The position numbers and the translations under genes are program-made. A DNA stretch of 64,000 bases from Acidihalobacter prosperus (GTDB lineage Bacteria; Pseudomonadota; Gammaproteobacteria; DSM-5130; Acidihalobacteraceae): positions 45,650 through 109,649 of the forward strand of contig NZ_JQSG02000006.1 in the NCBI RefSeq assembly GCF_000754095.2, written 5' to 3'. Shown here one piece after another: positions 18,163-26,731 of this stretch. The first letter of the stretch is position 1. Every line of letters starts with the position of its first letter. The notes under the pieces were generated by a model. The model saw nothing but the letters and a program-made list of their open reading frames with translations, did not search any database and was not told the DNA's origin.

Positions 18163-18648
18163 ATGCACCTGCGCCTGACCGTCAACGATGCCCAGCACAG
18201 CGCCGCCTGCCGCCCGGACACCCGGCTGCTCGACTACCTGCGCGAAACTCTCGGCCTGACCGGGGCCAAGGAAGGCTGCGGCGAGGGCGAATGCGGCGCC
18301 TGCGCCGTGCTGATCGACGGCGTGCTGGCGAACAGCTGTCTGGTGCCCATGGGCCAGCTCGACGGCTGCCGCGTCCAGACCGTCGAGGGCGTTCCCGCCG
18401 AGTCGCCGCTGCGCCGCGCCTTCGCCGCGCACGGCGGCACCCAGTGCGGCATCTGCACGCCCGGCATGCTGATGGCGGCGACGGCGCTGCTCGCCGATCA
18501 CCCTCACCCCGACCTCGCCGATATCCGCGAGGGCCTCGCCGGCAACCTGTGCCGCTGCACCGGCTACACGCGCATCTATGCGGCCGTGGCCGCCGCCGCG
18601 GAGGAGACCGCCGCGCAGACTCGGGAGACGCACAGCCGTGTGGGCTAG
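18163..18648 (+). CDS. Molybdenum hydroxylase small (2Fe-2S) subunit
   Basis: 161 residues with both iron-sulphur clusters. The plant-ferredoxin type cluster uses C39, C44, C47 and C59 (GCGEGECGACAVL). The second uses C95, C98, C130 and C132 (TQCGICTPG and GNLCRCTGY). It passes electrons from the molybdenum centre to FAD. Its stop overlaps the GTG start of the FAD subunit. The ribosome site is ACGGAGCC before the ATG. Confidence 0.93.
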   Translation: MHLRLTVNDAQHSAACRPDTRLLDYLRETLGLTGAKEGCGEGECGACAVLIDGVLANSCLVPMGQLDGCRVQTVEGVPAESPLRRAFAAHGGTQCGICTPGMLMAATALLADHPHPDLADIREGLAGNLCRCTGYTRIYAAVAAAAEETAAQTRETHSRVG

Positions 18649-19501
18649 ACCGCGTACCCTCGCCGAGGCGATGCGCCTGCTCGGCGGCGATGCCGACGGG
18701 GCCTGGCGGATCATCGCCGGCGGCACGGACCTGATGGTCGAGCAGCGCCTCCATCCCGTCGCGGACGAACGCAACTGGCTCGACCTGACCGCCGTCGGCG
18801 AACTGTCCGGGCTCTACGCCAGCGACGGCGGCCTGCGCATCGGCGCCTGCGTGCCCCTGCGGCGCATCGCCCGCGATCCGCGGGTGCGCGAGCGCTACCC
18901 GCTGCTCGCCGCCACCGCGGCGGTGACCGGTGCGCTGCCGATCCAGAACCGCGCGACCCTGGGCGGCAACGTCGCCAACGCCTCCCCGGCCGCGGACAAC
19001 CCGCCCGCCCTGCTGGTCTACGACGCCGACATCGAGCTGGCCGGCCCCGAAGGCCGACGCCGCCTGCCCTACCGCGAGTTCCATACTGGCTACAAGCAGA
19101 CCCGGATGCGCGCGGACGAACTGATCGTCGCGCTCCATCTGCCGGCGCCCAAGCCGGGGTCAGCCATCGAGTTCTACCGCAAGGTCGGCACCCGGCAGGC
19201 GCAGGCCATCGCCAAGCTCAGCCTGGCCGCGCGCCTGCGCCTGGATGCCGCCGGCGCCGTGCACAGCGCCCGCTTCGGCCTCGCCAGCGTGGGCCCCGCG
19301 CCCGCCGCGCTGCCCGCCGTCGAGGACTGGCTGGTCGGCCAGCGCCCGGAGGCGGTCGACGCCGCGACCCTGCGCCGGCACCTCGCCCAGGACATCAGGC
19401 CCCTGGACGACATCCGCTCCACCGCCGCCTACCGGCTGGAGGTGGCCGCACGCCTGCTGCTGACCGCGCTGCGCACGCCGCCCGGCGCGCCGTCCGTCTG
19501 A
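18638..19501 (+). CDS. Molybdenum hydroxylase medium (FAD-binding) subunit
   Basis: 287 residues from a GTG at 18638 that overlaps the small-subunit stop; GGGAG lies upstream. Signatures are the FAD-binding IIAGGTDLMVE, the TLGGNVANASPAAD pyrophosphate-binding loop and a CO-dehydrogenase flavoprotein C-terminal domain (KVGTRQAQAIAKLSLAARL, then ARFGLASVGPAP). With the large and small subunits it makes a heterotrimeric (alpha-beta-gamma) xanthine dehydrogenase/CoxLMS-type hydroxylase. Confidence 0.92.
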   Translation: MWARPRTLAEAMRLLGGDADGAWRIIAGGTDLMVEQRLHPVADERNWLDLTAVGELSGLYASDGGLRIGACVPLRRIARDPRVRERYPLLAATAAVTGALPIQNRATLGGNVANASPAADNPPALLVYDADIELAGPEGRRRLPYREFHTGYKQTRMRADELIVALHLPAPKPGSAIEFYRKVGTRQAQAIAKLSLAARLRLDAAGAVHSARFGLASVGPAPAALPAVEDWLVGQRPEAVDAATLRRHLAQDIRPLDDIRSTAAYRLEVAARLLLTALRTPPGAPSV

Positions 19502-19530
19502 CAACGAAAAACGCAAGGAGGATTCCCGTC

Positions 19531-20109
19531 ATGTCGTCGCAAACCGCCGCACAACGCTACGTCGACGTCCCGCTGGTGGACGCCACGCCCGAGAACACCG
19601 CCGAATACGGCCTGATGATCGGCGACAGCGTGCTCAAGCCCGGCCTGCCCATCCCCTTCTACAAGGGCAGCGTGGAAGAGGGCCAGAACCTCGATTTCGT
19701 CTATCACGAGCGCGCCGTGGTGCGCACCGCGCGCATCTCCCATCGCAGCGCGGAAATCACCTGGCTGGAACGCCACCTGCGCATGACCCAGCTGTTCGTG
19801 GGCCTGGGCGACCAGCCCTTCGCGATGGTTCTCGGCAAGCCGAACCAGGACACCGGCGCCAGTCTGCCGGTGCTGGAGGACGTGGTCGCGTTCCGCATTC
19901 CGCCCGGCCACGGCATCATGATCCACGCCGGTACCTGGCACGATTTCCCGATGGCCTTCGAGAACCCGGTGACGGTGCTGACGATGAATTCCGAGGAAGT
20001 GGTCAAGGCCCTCGCCGAGGCCAAGACCGCCGACGACATGGACGCCGGCGACGTCTACAAGATCAACATCGAACGTCACACGGGCCGCGTCCTGCGGGTG
20101 CCGTTCTAG
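19531..20109 (+). CDS. Ureidoglycolate lyase (AllA) family protein
   Basis: 192 residues from an ATG preceded by AAGGAGG. The cupin-like ureidoglycolate lyase fold is indicated by RHLRMTQLFVGLGDQPF, VVAFRIPPGHGIMIHAGTWHDFPMAF and a C-terminal TGRVLRVPF. AllA converts ureidoglycolate to glyoxylate and urea, the last carbon-nitrogen cleavage of purine breakdown. No allantoinase, allantoicase or urate oxidase is in the window, so this member may act on another ureido acid, for example one formed by the ring-opening enzyme encoded next to it. The substrate is unproven. Confidence 0.75.
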   Translation: MSSQTAAQRYVDVPLVDATPENTAEYGLMIGDSVLKPGLPIPFYKGSVEEGQNLDFVYHERAVVRTARISHRSAEITWLERHLRMTQLFVGLGDQPFAMVLGKPNQDTGASLPVLEDVVAFRIPPGHGIMIHAGTWHDFPMAFENPVTVLTMNSEEVVKALAEAKTADDMDAGDVYKINIERHTGRVLRVPF

Positions 20110-20123
20110 ACCGGGACGCACGC

Positions 20124-21224
20124 ATGCGGATCATCGCCCACCGTGTGGCCACCGCCGGCCCCGGCGACGTCTCGGGCCTCGCCGCCCTGCTCGACGCCGG
20201 CGAACTGCGCGCGGATGAAATCCTCGCCGTGATCGGCAAGACCGAGGGCAACGGCGGGGTCAACGACTTCACCCGCGAACTGGCCACGCGGGCGCTGGGC
20301 GACCTGCTCGCGCCGCGCCTCGAATGTGCGCCGGAGGCCATCGAGGAGCGCATCGTGCTGTCCTTCTCGGGCGGCACCGAGGGCGTCGCAAGTCCGCACC
20401 TGCTGATCCTCTCGCGGCGCGGCGCGGCCCTGGCGGCACCGCGGACGTCCAAGCGCCTCGCCATCGCCACCGGCCATACCCGCGCCCTCGAACCCAGCGA
20501 GATCGGCTATCGGCCGATGATGGAAGAGACCGCGCGCGTGGTCCGTGAGCTGATGCGCGAACTCGCCGTCGACGACCCTTCCGACGTGCATCTGGTACAG
20601 ATCAAGGGCGCCATTCCTGGCTACGACGAGACCCAGCGGGTCGCCGCCGAGGCCGAGGGCCGGCCGCTGCGCTGCGACATGGTCGGCTCGCGCGCCGCTT
20701 CCGCGCTCGGGGTGGGCATCGCCCTGGGCGAGATCGATGACGCCGCGGCCGGGGATGACGCCGTGTGCCGCGACTGGTCGCTGTTCTCCACCCGCGCCAG
20801 TGTCTCGGCCAAGCCTGGGCTGCCCCGCTCCGAAATCACCCTGTTCGCCAACTCGGCGTGGTGGGACGGCGATCTCGTCATCGAGCATGGCGTGATGCGC
20901 GACATCATCGACCTCGACGCGATCCGCGACGTGCTCGCCCGCCTCGGCCTGACGGCACCCGGTCAGCTCGCCCCGGAACAGACCGCGCGCCTGGTCGGCA
21001 TCTTCGCCAAATCCGACGCCGACCCGCGCCACCGGATTCGCGGCCGCCGCCACACCATGTGGACCGACGCCGACATCTCCGACATGCGCTATTCGCGCTG
21101 CGTGGTGTCCGCCCTGCTTGCCGGCGTCACCGGCGAGACCGCCGTGTACGTCTCCACCCGCGCCGAGCATCACGGACCGCTCGGCGGCGGGCCGGTGGCG
21201 ATGATCGCAAGAGTCGACGCATGA
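20124..21224 (+). CDS. Ring-opening cyclic amide hydrolase (cyanuric acid amidohydrolase / barbiturase)
   Basis: 366 residues, typical of the AtzD/TrzD/barbiturase family, which has a threefold internal repeat and three Ser-Lys pairs. Visible motifs are IGKTEGNGGVNDFTR (K39), LSFSGGTEGVASPH (S82), QIKGAIPG (K161), TRASVSAKPG, GIFAKSDADPRH and the C-terminal YVSTRAEHHGPLGGGPVA. Members open cyanuric acid to 1-carboxybiuret or barbituric acid to ureidomalonate. Downstream atzG, atzE and atzH, a biuret hydrolase-like gene and atzF on the other strand favour cyanurate-type chemistry; the molybdenum hydroxylase genes favour barbiturate made from uracil. Sequence alone does not decide. Confidence 0.88.
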   Translation: MRIIAHRVATAGPGDVSGLAALLDAGELRADEILAVIGKTEGNGGVNDFTRELATRALGDLLAPRLECAPEAIEERIVLSFSGGTEGVASPHLLILSRRGAALAAPRTSKRLAIATGHTRALEPSEIGYRPMMEETARVVRELMRELAVDDPSDVHLVQIKGAIPGYDETQRVAAEAEGRPLRCDMVGSRAASALGVGIALGEIDDAAAGDDAVCRDWSLFSTRASVSAKPGLPRSEITLFANSAWWDGDLVIEHGVMRDIIDLDAIRDVLARLGLTAPGQLAPEQTARLVGIFAKSDADPRHRIRGRRHTMWTDADISDMRYSRCVVSALLAGVTGETAVYVSTRAEHHGPLGGGPVAMIARVDA

Positions 21225-22162
21225 GCGCCTCGCTGCATCCCGCCGCCGCCCCCGAACGGCCGCTGGCCGAGGCGCTGATCACCGAGGTGCGCGGTTCCGC
21301 GCCCGCGGCGGTCGGCGACGGCATGTGCCTGCTCGCGGACGGACGCTTCTCCGGCACGGTCGGCGGCGGACGCATGGAACACGCGCTGCAGGCCGCGCTG
21401 CGGGCCGATCCTCAGGTCGCGCGCGGCATCGACTTCACCCTGGGACACGGCACCGACCAGTGCTGCGGCGGGCGCGCGCAGGCGCACATCGTGCCCGTGC
21501 CGCCGCTGCTCGCCGCCCTGTACGCGCCGGGCGCCTCGCGCGTCTATGCGGTCGCCGACGGCCGTCTGCATCTGGCGGGCGGCATCACCGCCGAGGGGCG
21601 CGCGCTCGGCAGCGAGGCCCGTGCCGCACTCGCCGGCGCGGACGCGCCCGGCTACCTCGCCGACGGCAGCCGGTTCGTGCTGCCGGCACGTCGGCGCACG
21701 CCCCTGTGGCTGTTCGGCGCCGGCCACGTGGGACGCGCGGTGGCGCGCATCGCCACCGACCTCGACTACGCGGTGCGCGTGTTCGACGCCCGCCCCGAAT
21801 GGGCCGACCCGCTGGCCTTCCCGCCGGCGGCGCGAGTCAGCCTCACGATCGATCCCGCCGCCCTGCCCGAGGCGCCGGCCGACGCGGTGGTACTGATCAT
21901 GACGCACAGCCACACCCTGGACTTCGAACTGCTCGCCCATTTCGCCGCACGGCCGCTCGCCTACATCGGCGTCATCGCCAGCCGCTCCAAGGCGGCCCGC
22001 TTCCGCCACGCGCTCGAACGCGAGGGCCTCGCGCCGCGCGACCTGCACATGCCCATCGGCCTGCCCGGCCTCGGCAAGCGACCGGCCGAGATCGCGGTCA
22101 GCGTCATGGCCGAGCTGCTCGCCCTGCGCGCCGCCGCCGCGGAGGGCATTGCGCGGCCATGA
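21221..22162 (+). CDS. xdhC: XdhC-like molybdenum cofactor maturation protein
   Basis: 313 residues from an ATGA overlap with the amidohydrolase gene. The N-terminal CoxI/XdhC domain has ITEVRGSAPAAVGDGM and a GTVGGGRMEHAL segment followed by DQCCGGRAQAH. The C-terminal half is a Rossmann domain (LWLFGAGHVGRAVARIA, then PLAYIGVIASRSKAARF and GLPGLGKRPAEIAVSVMAELLAL). XdhC carries the cofactor, helps its sulphuration and inserts it into the large subunit of xanthine dehydrogenase-type enzymes. Its presence shows that the hydroxylase is a sulphido-molybdenum enzyme. It overlaps the next gene by ATGA. Confidence 0.9.
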   Translation: MSASLHPAAAPERPLAEALITEVRGSAPAAVGDGMCLLADGRFSGTVGGGRMEHALQAALRADPQVARGIDFTLGHGTDQCCGGRAQAHIVPVPPLLAALYAPGASRVYAVADGRLHLAGGITAEGRALGSEARAALAGADAPGYLADGSRFVLPARRRTPLWLFGAGHVGRAVARIATDLDYAVRVFDARPEWADPLAFPPAARVSLTIDPAALPEAPADAVVLIMTHSHTLDFELLAHFAARPLAYIGVIASRSKAARFRHALEREGLAPRDLHMPIGLPGLGKRPAEIAVSVMAELLALRAAAAEGIARP

Positions 22163-22854
22163 GCTTCGAAATCGACGCCCGTTCCTTTGCCTACCGCTGT
22201 CCAGCGGACGGCACTGCGCTGCTGCTGATCGATCTGCAGCGCGATTTCGTCGAGCCGGGCGGCTTCGGCGCCAGCCTGGGCAACGACGTCTCGCGCCTGC
22301 GGCCCGCGATCAAGGCCTGCCGCCGCCTGCTGGAGACCTTCCGCGCGCTCGGCCTGCCCGTGCTGCACACCCGCGAGGCGCACCGCCCGGACCTTGCCGA
22401 TTGTCCGCCCGCCAAGCGGCTGCGCGGCGAACCGCCGCTGCGCATCGGCGACGCGGGGCCGATGGGGCACCTGCTCGTCGCCGGCGAGACGGGCACCGAG
22501 ATCGTGCCCGAGTGCCGTCCGCTGCCGGGCGAGACCGTGATCGACAAGCCCGGCAAGGGCGCGTTCTACGCCACCGATTTCGGCACGCACCTGGAGCGCC
22601 TCGGCATCACCCATCTCGTGGTCGGCGGCGTCACCACCGAGGTCTGCGTGCAGAGCACCCTGCGCGAGGCCAACGACCGCGGCTACGAATGCTTGCTGGT
22701 CGAGGAGGCCACCGAAAGCTATTTCCCCGAATTCAAGCGCGCCACCCTCGAAATGGTGCGTGCGCAGGGGGCCATCGTCGGCTGGACCGCCGCGCTCGCC
22801 GACGTGCTCCGCGCGTTCGCCCCCCCTTTCCCTAAAGACCGGAGCCTGACATGA
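22159..22854 (+). CDS. Isochorismatase-family cysteine amidohydrolase, biuret hydrolase-like
   Basis: 231 residues. The Asp-Lys-Cys triad is D25 (LLIDLQRDF), K130 (IDKPGKGAF) and C163 (VTTEVCVQSTLREANDRGY), and the protein resembles rhizobial biuret hydrolase BiuH over most of its length (LHTREAHRPDLADCP, GEPPLRIGDAGPMGHLL). BiuH converts biuret to allophanate and ammonia. Biuret forms when carboxybiuret loses CO2 spontaneously, so this enzyme would rescue nitrogen that escapes the AtzE branch; its product feeds AtzF encoded in the opposite operon. A related ureidoacrylate or carbamoyl amidase role is the main alternative. Overlaps both neighbours by ATGA. Confidence 0.8.
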   Translation: MSFEIDARSFAYRCPADGTALLLIDLQRDFVEPGGFGASLGNDVSRLRPAIKACRRLLETFRALGLPVLHTREAHRPDLADCPPAKRLRGEPPLRIGDAGPMGHLLVAGETGTEIVPECRPLPGETVIDKPGKGAFYATDFGTHLERLGITHLVVGGVTTEVCVQSTLREANDRGYECLLVEEATESYFPEFKRATLEMVRAQGAIVGWTAALADVLRAFAPPFPKDRSLT

Positions 22855-23039
22855 CCGCCAAGCCGCAAGATCTCGACGCCTACATCGACCAGGCCGCCGC
22901 GCTGATCGATCTGCCCATCGACCCCGCCTACCGCGAAATGGTGCTGACCTACTTCGCGCTCAGCGCGCGCATGGCCGACGTGCTCTCGGCGCAGCCGCTG
23001 CCGCCGAGCGACGAACCCGCGCCGGTATTCGTGCCATGA
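22851..23039 (+). CDS. atzG: AtzG-like small subunit (DUF4089)
   Basis: 62 residues. It has the DUF4089 pattern: a short helical protein (LDAYIDQAAALIDLPIDPAY, REMVLTYFALSARMA) ending in a Pro-rich tail. AtzG is a GatC-like partner that forms a complex with AtzE and is needed for its stability. It is encoded between the biuret hydrolase-like gene and atzE with four-base overlaps on both sides, which fits stoichiometric production with AtzE. Confidence 0.85.
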   Translation: MTAKPQDLDAYIDQAAALIDLPIDPAYREMVLTYFALSARMADVLSAQPLPPSDEPAPVFVP

Positions 23040-24436
23040 GCGGCGATCTGCCGACCACCGCGACGGCGATCGCCGATGCCGTGCGCGCGGGGCGCATCAG
23101 TGCGCGCGAGGTGCTGGAGCGTACGCTGCGCCGGATCGCGCGCGGCAACGAAGCGCTCAACGCCTTCACCCTGGTCACCTCCGAACGCGCATTGGCGGAG
23201 GCGGACGCCATCGATGCCGCCCGCACCCGCGGCGATGTCCTCGGGCCGCTCGCGGGCGTGCCGTTTGCGGTGAAAAACCTGTTCGACATCGCCGGCGAGG
23301 TCACCCTCGCCGGCTCGAAGATCAATCTCGACGACCCGCCTGCCGCAGCCGACGCCACCGCCGTGACTCGGCTCAACCGCGCGGGCGCGGTGCTGGTGGG
23401 TGCGCTCAACATGGGCGAATACGCCTACGACTTCACCGGTGAAAATGCCCACGTCGGCCCCGCCCGCAATCCACACGATCCGACGCGCATGACCGGCGGC
23501 TCCAGCGGCGGCAGCGGCGCGGCCGTCGGCGGCGCGCTGGTGCCGCTCGCGCTGGGATCGGACACCAACGGTTCGATCCGGGTGCCGTCCTCGCTGTGCG
23601 GCGTGTTCGGGCTCAAGCCCACCTTCGGCCGCCTGTCGCGTGCCGGCACCTTCGCCTTCTGCCCCAGCCTCGACCACATCGGCCCGCTGGCGCGCAGCGC
23701 GGCCGATCTGGCTCTGGCCTACGACGCCATGCAGGGCGCCGACTCGCGCGATCCTGTGTGCCAGCCGGAGCCCGTCGAATCCAGCGCCAGCCAGCTCGAC
23801 GCCGGCATCGACGGGCTGCGCATCGCGGTGGCTGGCGACTACTTCCGCCAGCAGGGCACGGACCAGGCGATCGAAGCAGTGGACCGCGTGGCGCGCACGC
23901 TCGGCGCGCGTCACCTGGTCGAGCTTCCGGAAACGCCGCGCGCCCGCGCAGCGGCCTATCTGATCACCAATGCCGAAAGCAGCAACCTGCACCTGGAACG
24001 CCTGCGCACGCGCGCCGCCGACTACGATCCCGACGTGCGCGACCGCATGCTCGCCGGCGCCCTGCTGCCCGCCACCTGGAACCTGCAGGCGCAGCGCTTC
24101 CGCGCCTGGTACCGGCGCGAGGTCGCCAAGGTGTTCGAACGCTTCGACGTGCTGCTGGCCCCGGCCACGCCGATGCATGCGCCCGCCATCGGTGCCCGCC
24201 ACATGACGCTCGACGGCCAGGAAATGATGGTGCGCCCGCACCTCGGCCTGTACACCCAGCCGCTTTCGTTCATCGGCCTGCCGGTGGTGGTGGTGCCGGT
24301 GCACACGCCGGGCAGCCTGCCCATCGGCGTGCAGGTCGTCGCCGCGCCCTGGCGCGAGGCCGACGCGCTGCGCGTCGCCGCCTGGCTGGAAAACCACGGC
24401 TACGAGGCGCCCCCGCCCGCCTCGCGCAAGGAGTGA
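23036..24436 (+). CDS. atzE: AtzE-type amidase (1-carboxybiuret hydrolase)
   Basis: 466 residues of the amidase-signature family. The catalytic triad is K80 (FAVKNLFD), cis-Ser S156 ([11 protein letters not shown]) and S180 ([20 protein letters not shown]). Long stretches match Pseudomonas AtzE, including [22 protein letters not shown] and [11 protein letters not shown]. AtzE with AtzG removes ammonia from 1-carboxybiuret, giving 1,3-dicarboxyurea. Genes for AtzG, AtzH, the ring opener and AtzF are all in this locus, making the assignment strong for the reaction type; a ureidomalonate- or other ureido-acid-specific variant is possible. Confidence 0.88.
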   Translation: MSGDLPTTATAIADAVRAGRISAREVLERTLRRIARGNEALNAFTLVTSERALAEADAIDAARTRGDVLGPLAGVPFAVKNLFDIAGEVTLAGSKINLDDPPAAADATAVTRLNRAGAVLVGALNMGEYAYDFTGENAHVGPARNPHDPTRMTGGSSGGSGAAVGGALVPLALGSDTNGSIRVPSSLCGVFGLKPTFGRLSRAGTFAFCPSLDHIGPLARSAADLALAYDAMQGADSRDPVCQPEPVESSASQLDAGIDGLRIAVAGDYFRQQGTDQAIEAVDRVARTLGARHLVELPETPRARAAAYLITNAESSNLHLERLRTRAADYDPDVRDRMLAGALLPATWNLQAQRFRAWYRREVAKVFERFDVLLAPATPMHAPAIGARHMTLDGQEMMVRPHLGLYTQPLSFIGLPVVVVPVHTPGSLPIGVQVVAAPWREADALRVAAWLENHGYEAPPPASRKE

Positions 24437-24438
24437 AC

Positions 24439-24819
24439 ATGCCTGAGATCAATCTGCCCGTGGTCGTGGCCGAGGTCGAGGCCGCCTTCGCGCGGTACGA
24501 AGCCGCCCTGGTCGGCAACGACGTCGCCGTGCTCGACGAACTGTTCTGGGACAGCCCGCACACGCTGCGCTACGGCGTCGGCGAGAACCTGTACGGCTAC
24601 GCGGCCATCGCCGCCTTCCGCGCCTCGCGCCCGGCGCAGAACCTGGCCCGCGAACTGGTCAACACCGTGATCACCACCTACGGCGAGGACTTCGCCACCG
24701 CGAACACCGAGTTCCGCCGCGGCGAGGTACGGGGGCGCCAGAGCCAGACCTGGATGCGCACTCCCGAGGGCTGGCGCGTGGTCGCCGCCCACGTCAGCCT
24801 GCTGCCTCGCGCAGGCTAA
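24439..24819 (+). CDS. atzH: AtzH-like protein (DUF3225, NTF2/SnoaL fold)
   Basis: 126 residues. The single domain has the DUF3225 pattern: [50 protein letters not shown] and [20 protein letters not shown]. The start codon follows AAGGAG, which overlaps the atzE stop. In the cyanurate pathway AtzH decarboxylates 1,3-dicarboxyurea to allophanate, linking AtzE to AtzF. Its presence is a good marker for a complete carboxybiuret branch. Confidence 0.85.
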   Translation: MPEINLPVVVAEVEAAFARYEAALVGNDVAVLDELFWDSPHTLRYGVGENLYGYAAIAAFRASRPAQNLARELVNTVITTYGEDFATANTEFRRGEVRGRQSQTWMRTPEGWRVVAAHVSLLPRAG

Positions 24820-24826
24820 GGCACGC

Positions 24827-25414
24827 ATGCCGACGGCGATCCTGCTCGCCGGCGGCCGGTCGAGCCGCTCCGGCCGCCGTCACAAGGCCTGCCGCCGCCT
24901 GCCCGGCAGCGTCTGGCTGGACCGCCAGATCGACGCGCTGCGCGCGGCCGGTTGCGGCGAGGTACGCCTGGTGCTGGGCGCAAGACCGCGGCGCGTGCTC
25001 GCCTGCCTGCATCGCCGCGTTCCCCTGCGCCTGAATCGGCGCCATGCCCTCGGACCCTTCGTCTCGCTGCAGACCGGACTCGCCCCGCTGCGCGACGACG
25101 TGCTCATCCTGCCCATCGACGTGCCCGTCCCGCCGCCCTGGCTGGTACGGGCACTGGTCCGCGCGCTGCGACCCGGCATCGCGGTCGCCATTCCCCGGCA
25201 CAACGGCCGCGGCGGTCATCCGGTTCTGCTGGCCAGGGATTTCGCCGAAACCCTGATGCACCTGGACCCGGCTGCGCCCGAGGCGCGCCTCGACCTGCAG
25301 TTGCGTGCCCTGCCGCCCGACCGGCGGGCCGGGATCAAAGGCAGCCGAGAGGTGCTGGAGGACCTGAATGAAACGCAGGCCTGGCGCGATTATCGGCAAC
25401 GAGGCGGCCACTGA
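24827..25414 (+). CDS. MobA/MocA-like nucleotidyltransferase, probable molybdenum cofactor cytidylyltransferase
   Basis: 195 residues. The N-terminus has the NTP-transferase loop AILLAGGRSSRSG with a downstream Lys; ILPIDVPVPPPWL carries the metal-binding Asp, and the MocA-type NGRGGHPVLLARDF and C-terminal Asp-rich segment follow. MocA makes molybdopterin cytosine dinucleotide, the cofactor of many three-subunit hydroxylases, so it fits as a dedicated cofactor gene at the operon end. Guanylyl specificity (MobA) is less likely but not excluded. Confidence 0.8.
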   Translation: MPTAILLAGGRSSRSGRRHKACRRLPGSVWLDRQIDALRAAGCGEVRLVLGARPRRVLACLHRRVPLRLNRRHALGPFVSLQTGLAPLRDDVLILPIDVPVPPPWLVRALVRALRPGIAVAIPRHNGRGGHPVLLARDFAETLMHLDPAAPEARLDLQLRALPPDRRAGIKGSREVLEDLNETQAWRDYRQRGGH

Positions 25415-26233
25415 AACATGCCGGAGCATGGAAATCATGCGAAATGCGGATGCAAGCCAGGCACGGGCGGCACACATCGCCATGCGATCTTGAAGGCGCC
25501 GCGACGCGATGCATTTCGCCAAAGCCTGCCAAGACTGCACCGAAAATCCGCGCATATCGCGGTGACGCCGCCATATCCAGAGCCGACAGATCCGTCGTTA
25601 TCAAAATCGCGTAACAATGCGCGGCGCCGGACGATCATGGACAAAAAAATCCAAACATGAATTGTTTAAGATTTATTACATCAATCATCGCTAATATAAT
25701 GGCGCGCGTTGTTTTATACGGGTTATCTATCAATCTCCCGCAGAATTCGGGCAACAGCCAATGGCATGCGGGCACTGAATATCGTTCCTTACTGAGCGGT
25801 AACAATTCACGCCCGCCCGCTATGCCATAGTACCGCTCCATATTTTTTACAGGCCGCCCATTACGCCGCAGGACGATTGCGACGATCCGCGTCAGGAAAC
25901 CGCATTTGGAGATGTCTTCAATTAACGCTCTGCCTTATCGTGACCATTATTTTGAATGATGACATCCACATATGCGCCGGCGGTCGATATCTGAAAAAAC
26001 CGGGCATTCACGACCTCGCCGTCGATCCGCTGCCGCGCGCGACGCCACCCTGCAGCGATATACACACCGAGTCGATGCCCGTCTCCCGCACGCACAGCAA
26101 GTCCGCAAGGATGCAATCACGGCCGCACGAATGTCAGCGCCAGCGCCTGCATGTCGCAAGACGATGCGCCGAAAATTCACCGGGCGATCGAACCGCCCAC
26201 CCGCCTACTCCACCACCTCAAGGGTTGATCTCC
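25415..26233. other. Gene-free stretch between the nitrogen locus and cytochrome c'
   Basis: About 820 bp, AT-richer than the flanks, especially 25600-25870 and 25920-26010. Short open frames exist on both strands, but none shows a recognisable protein or a good ribosome site. A TATAAT hexamer at 25695-25700 lacks a convincing -35 element. It may be remnant or acquired DNA; no repeat or RNA gene was recognised. Confidence 0.5.
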
Positions 26234-26728
26234 ATGCGTCTTAACAGCTTTCGAACCCGCCATCGCCGCATTCCGCTCGCGTGCATCAGCGCCGCACTGT
26301 TGATGAGTCTGGCGGGCGGCGCGCAGGCCGCCGACGTCGCGCAAATCGTCCACGCACGCAAGGATCACTTCAAGGCACTGGGCCGGAACGACAAGTTCCT
26401 GCGGGACGAGATGCACCGGTCGCCTCCGGACTGGCACTGGATACAGGTGTACGCAAAGCAGATTGCCGCACTCTCCAATGCCCTGCCCACGTGGTTCCCG
26501 GCAGGCAGCGGGAAAGGGCATGGCGTCGCCACCCGGGCGAGCCGGGAAATCTGGGCAAAACCCGCCGCATTCGCCCGAGCCGCCCAGCGTATGAAAATCA
26601 GCGCCGACAACCTCACACGCGACGCCGCCCGGCACGACTTCAACGCGCTCGCATTCGATGCGAGGAAACTCGGCCAATCCTGCGGCAGCTGCCATCGCGC
26701 TTTCCGCACGCACAGCAGCTGGTGGTGA
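26234..26728 (+). CDS. Cytochrome c' (class II c-type cytochrome)
   Basis: 164 residues with a Sec signal (residues ~10-32, ending AQAAD). The haem-binding CGSCH is at residues 150-154, close to the C-terminus as in cytochromes c', and the preceding sequence is a four-helix bundle (VHARKDHFKALGR, QIAALSNALPTWFP, LGQSCGSCHRAF). Cytochromes c' bind NO and are linked to NO or stress tolerance. It is followed three bases later by a cytochrome b561-type gene, a recurring pair. The start ATG is preceded by a weak GGTTGATCTCC site. Confidence 0.88.
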   Translation: MRLNSFRTRHRRIPLACISAALLMSLAGGAQAADVAQIVHARKDHFKALGRNDKFLRDEMHRSPPDWHWIQVYAKQIAALSNALPTWFPAGSGKGHGVATRASREIWAKPAAFARAAQRMKISADNLTRDAARHDFNALAFDARKLGQSCGSCHRAFRTHSSWW

Positions 26729-26731
26729 TGC

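Noticed and set aside
25658-25705. Promoter-like TTGTTT and TATAAT in the AT-rich gap
   Set aside because: No -35 element at suitable spacing from the TATAAT hexamer, and no gene begins within the next 500 bp.
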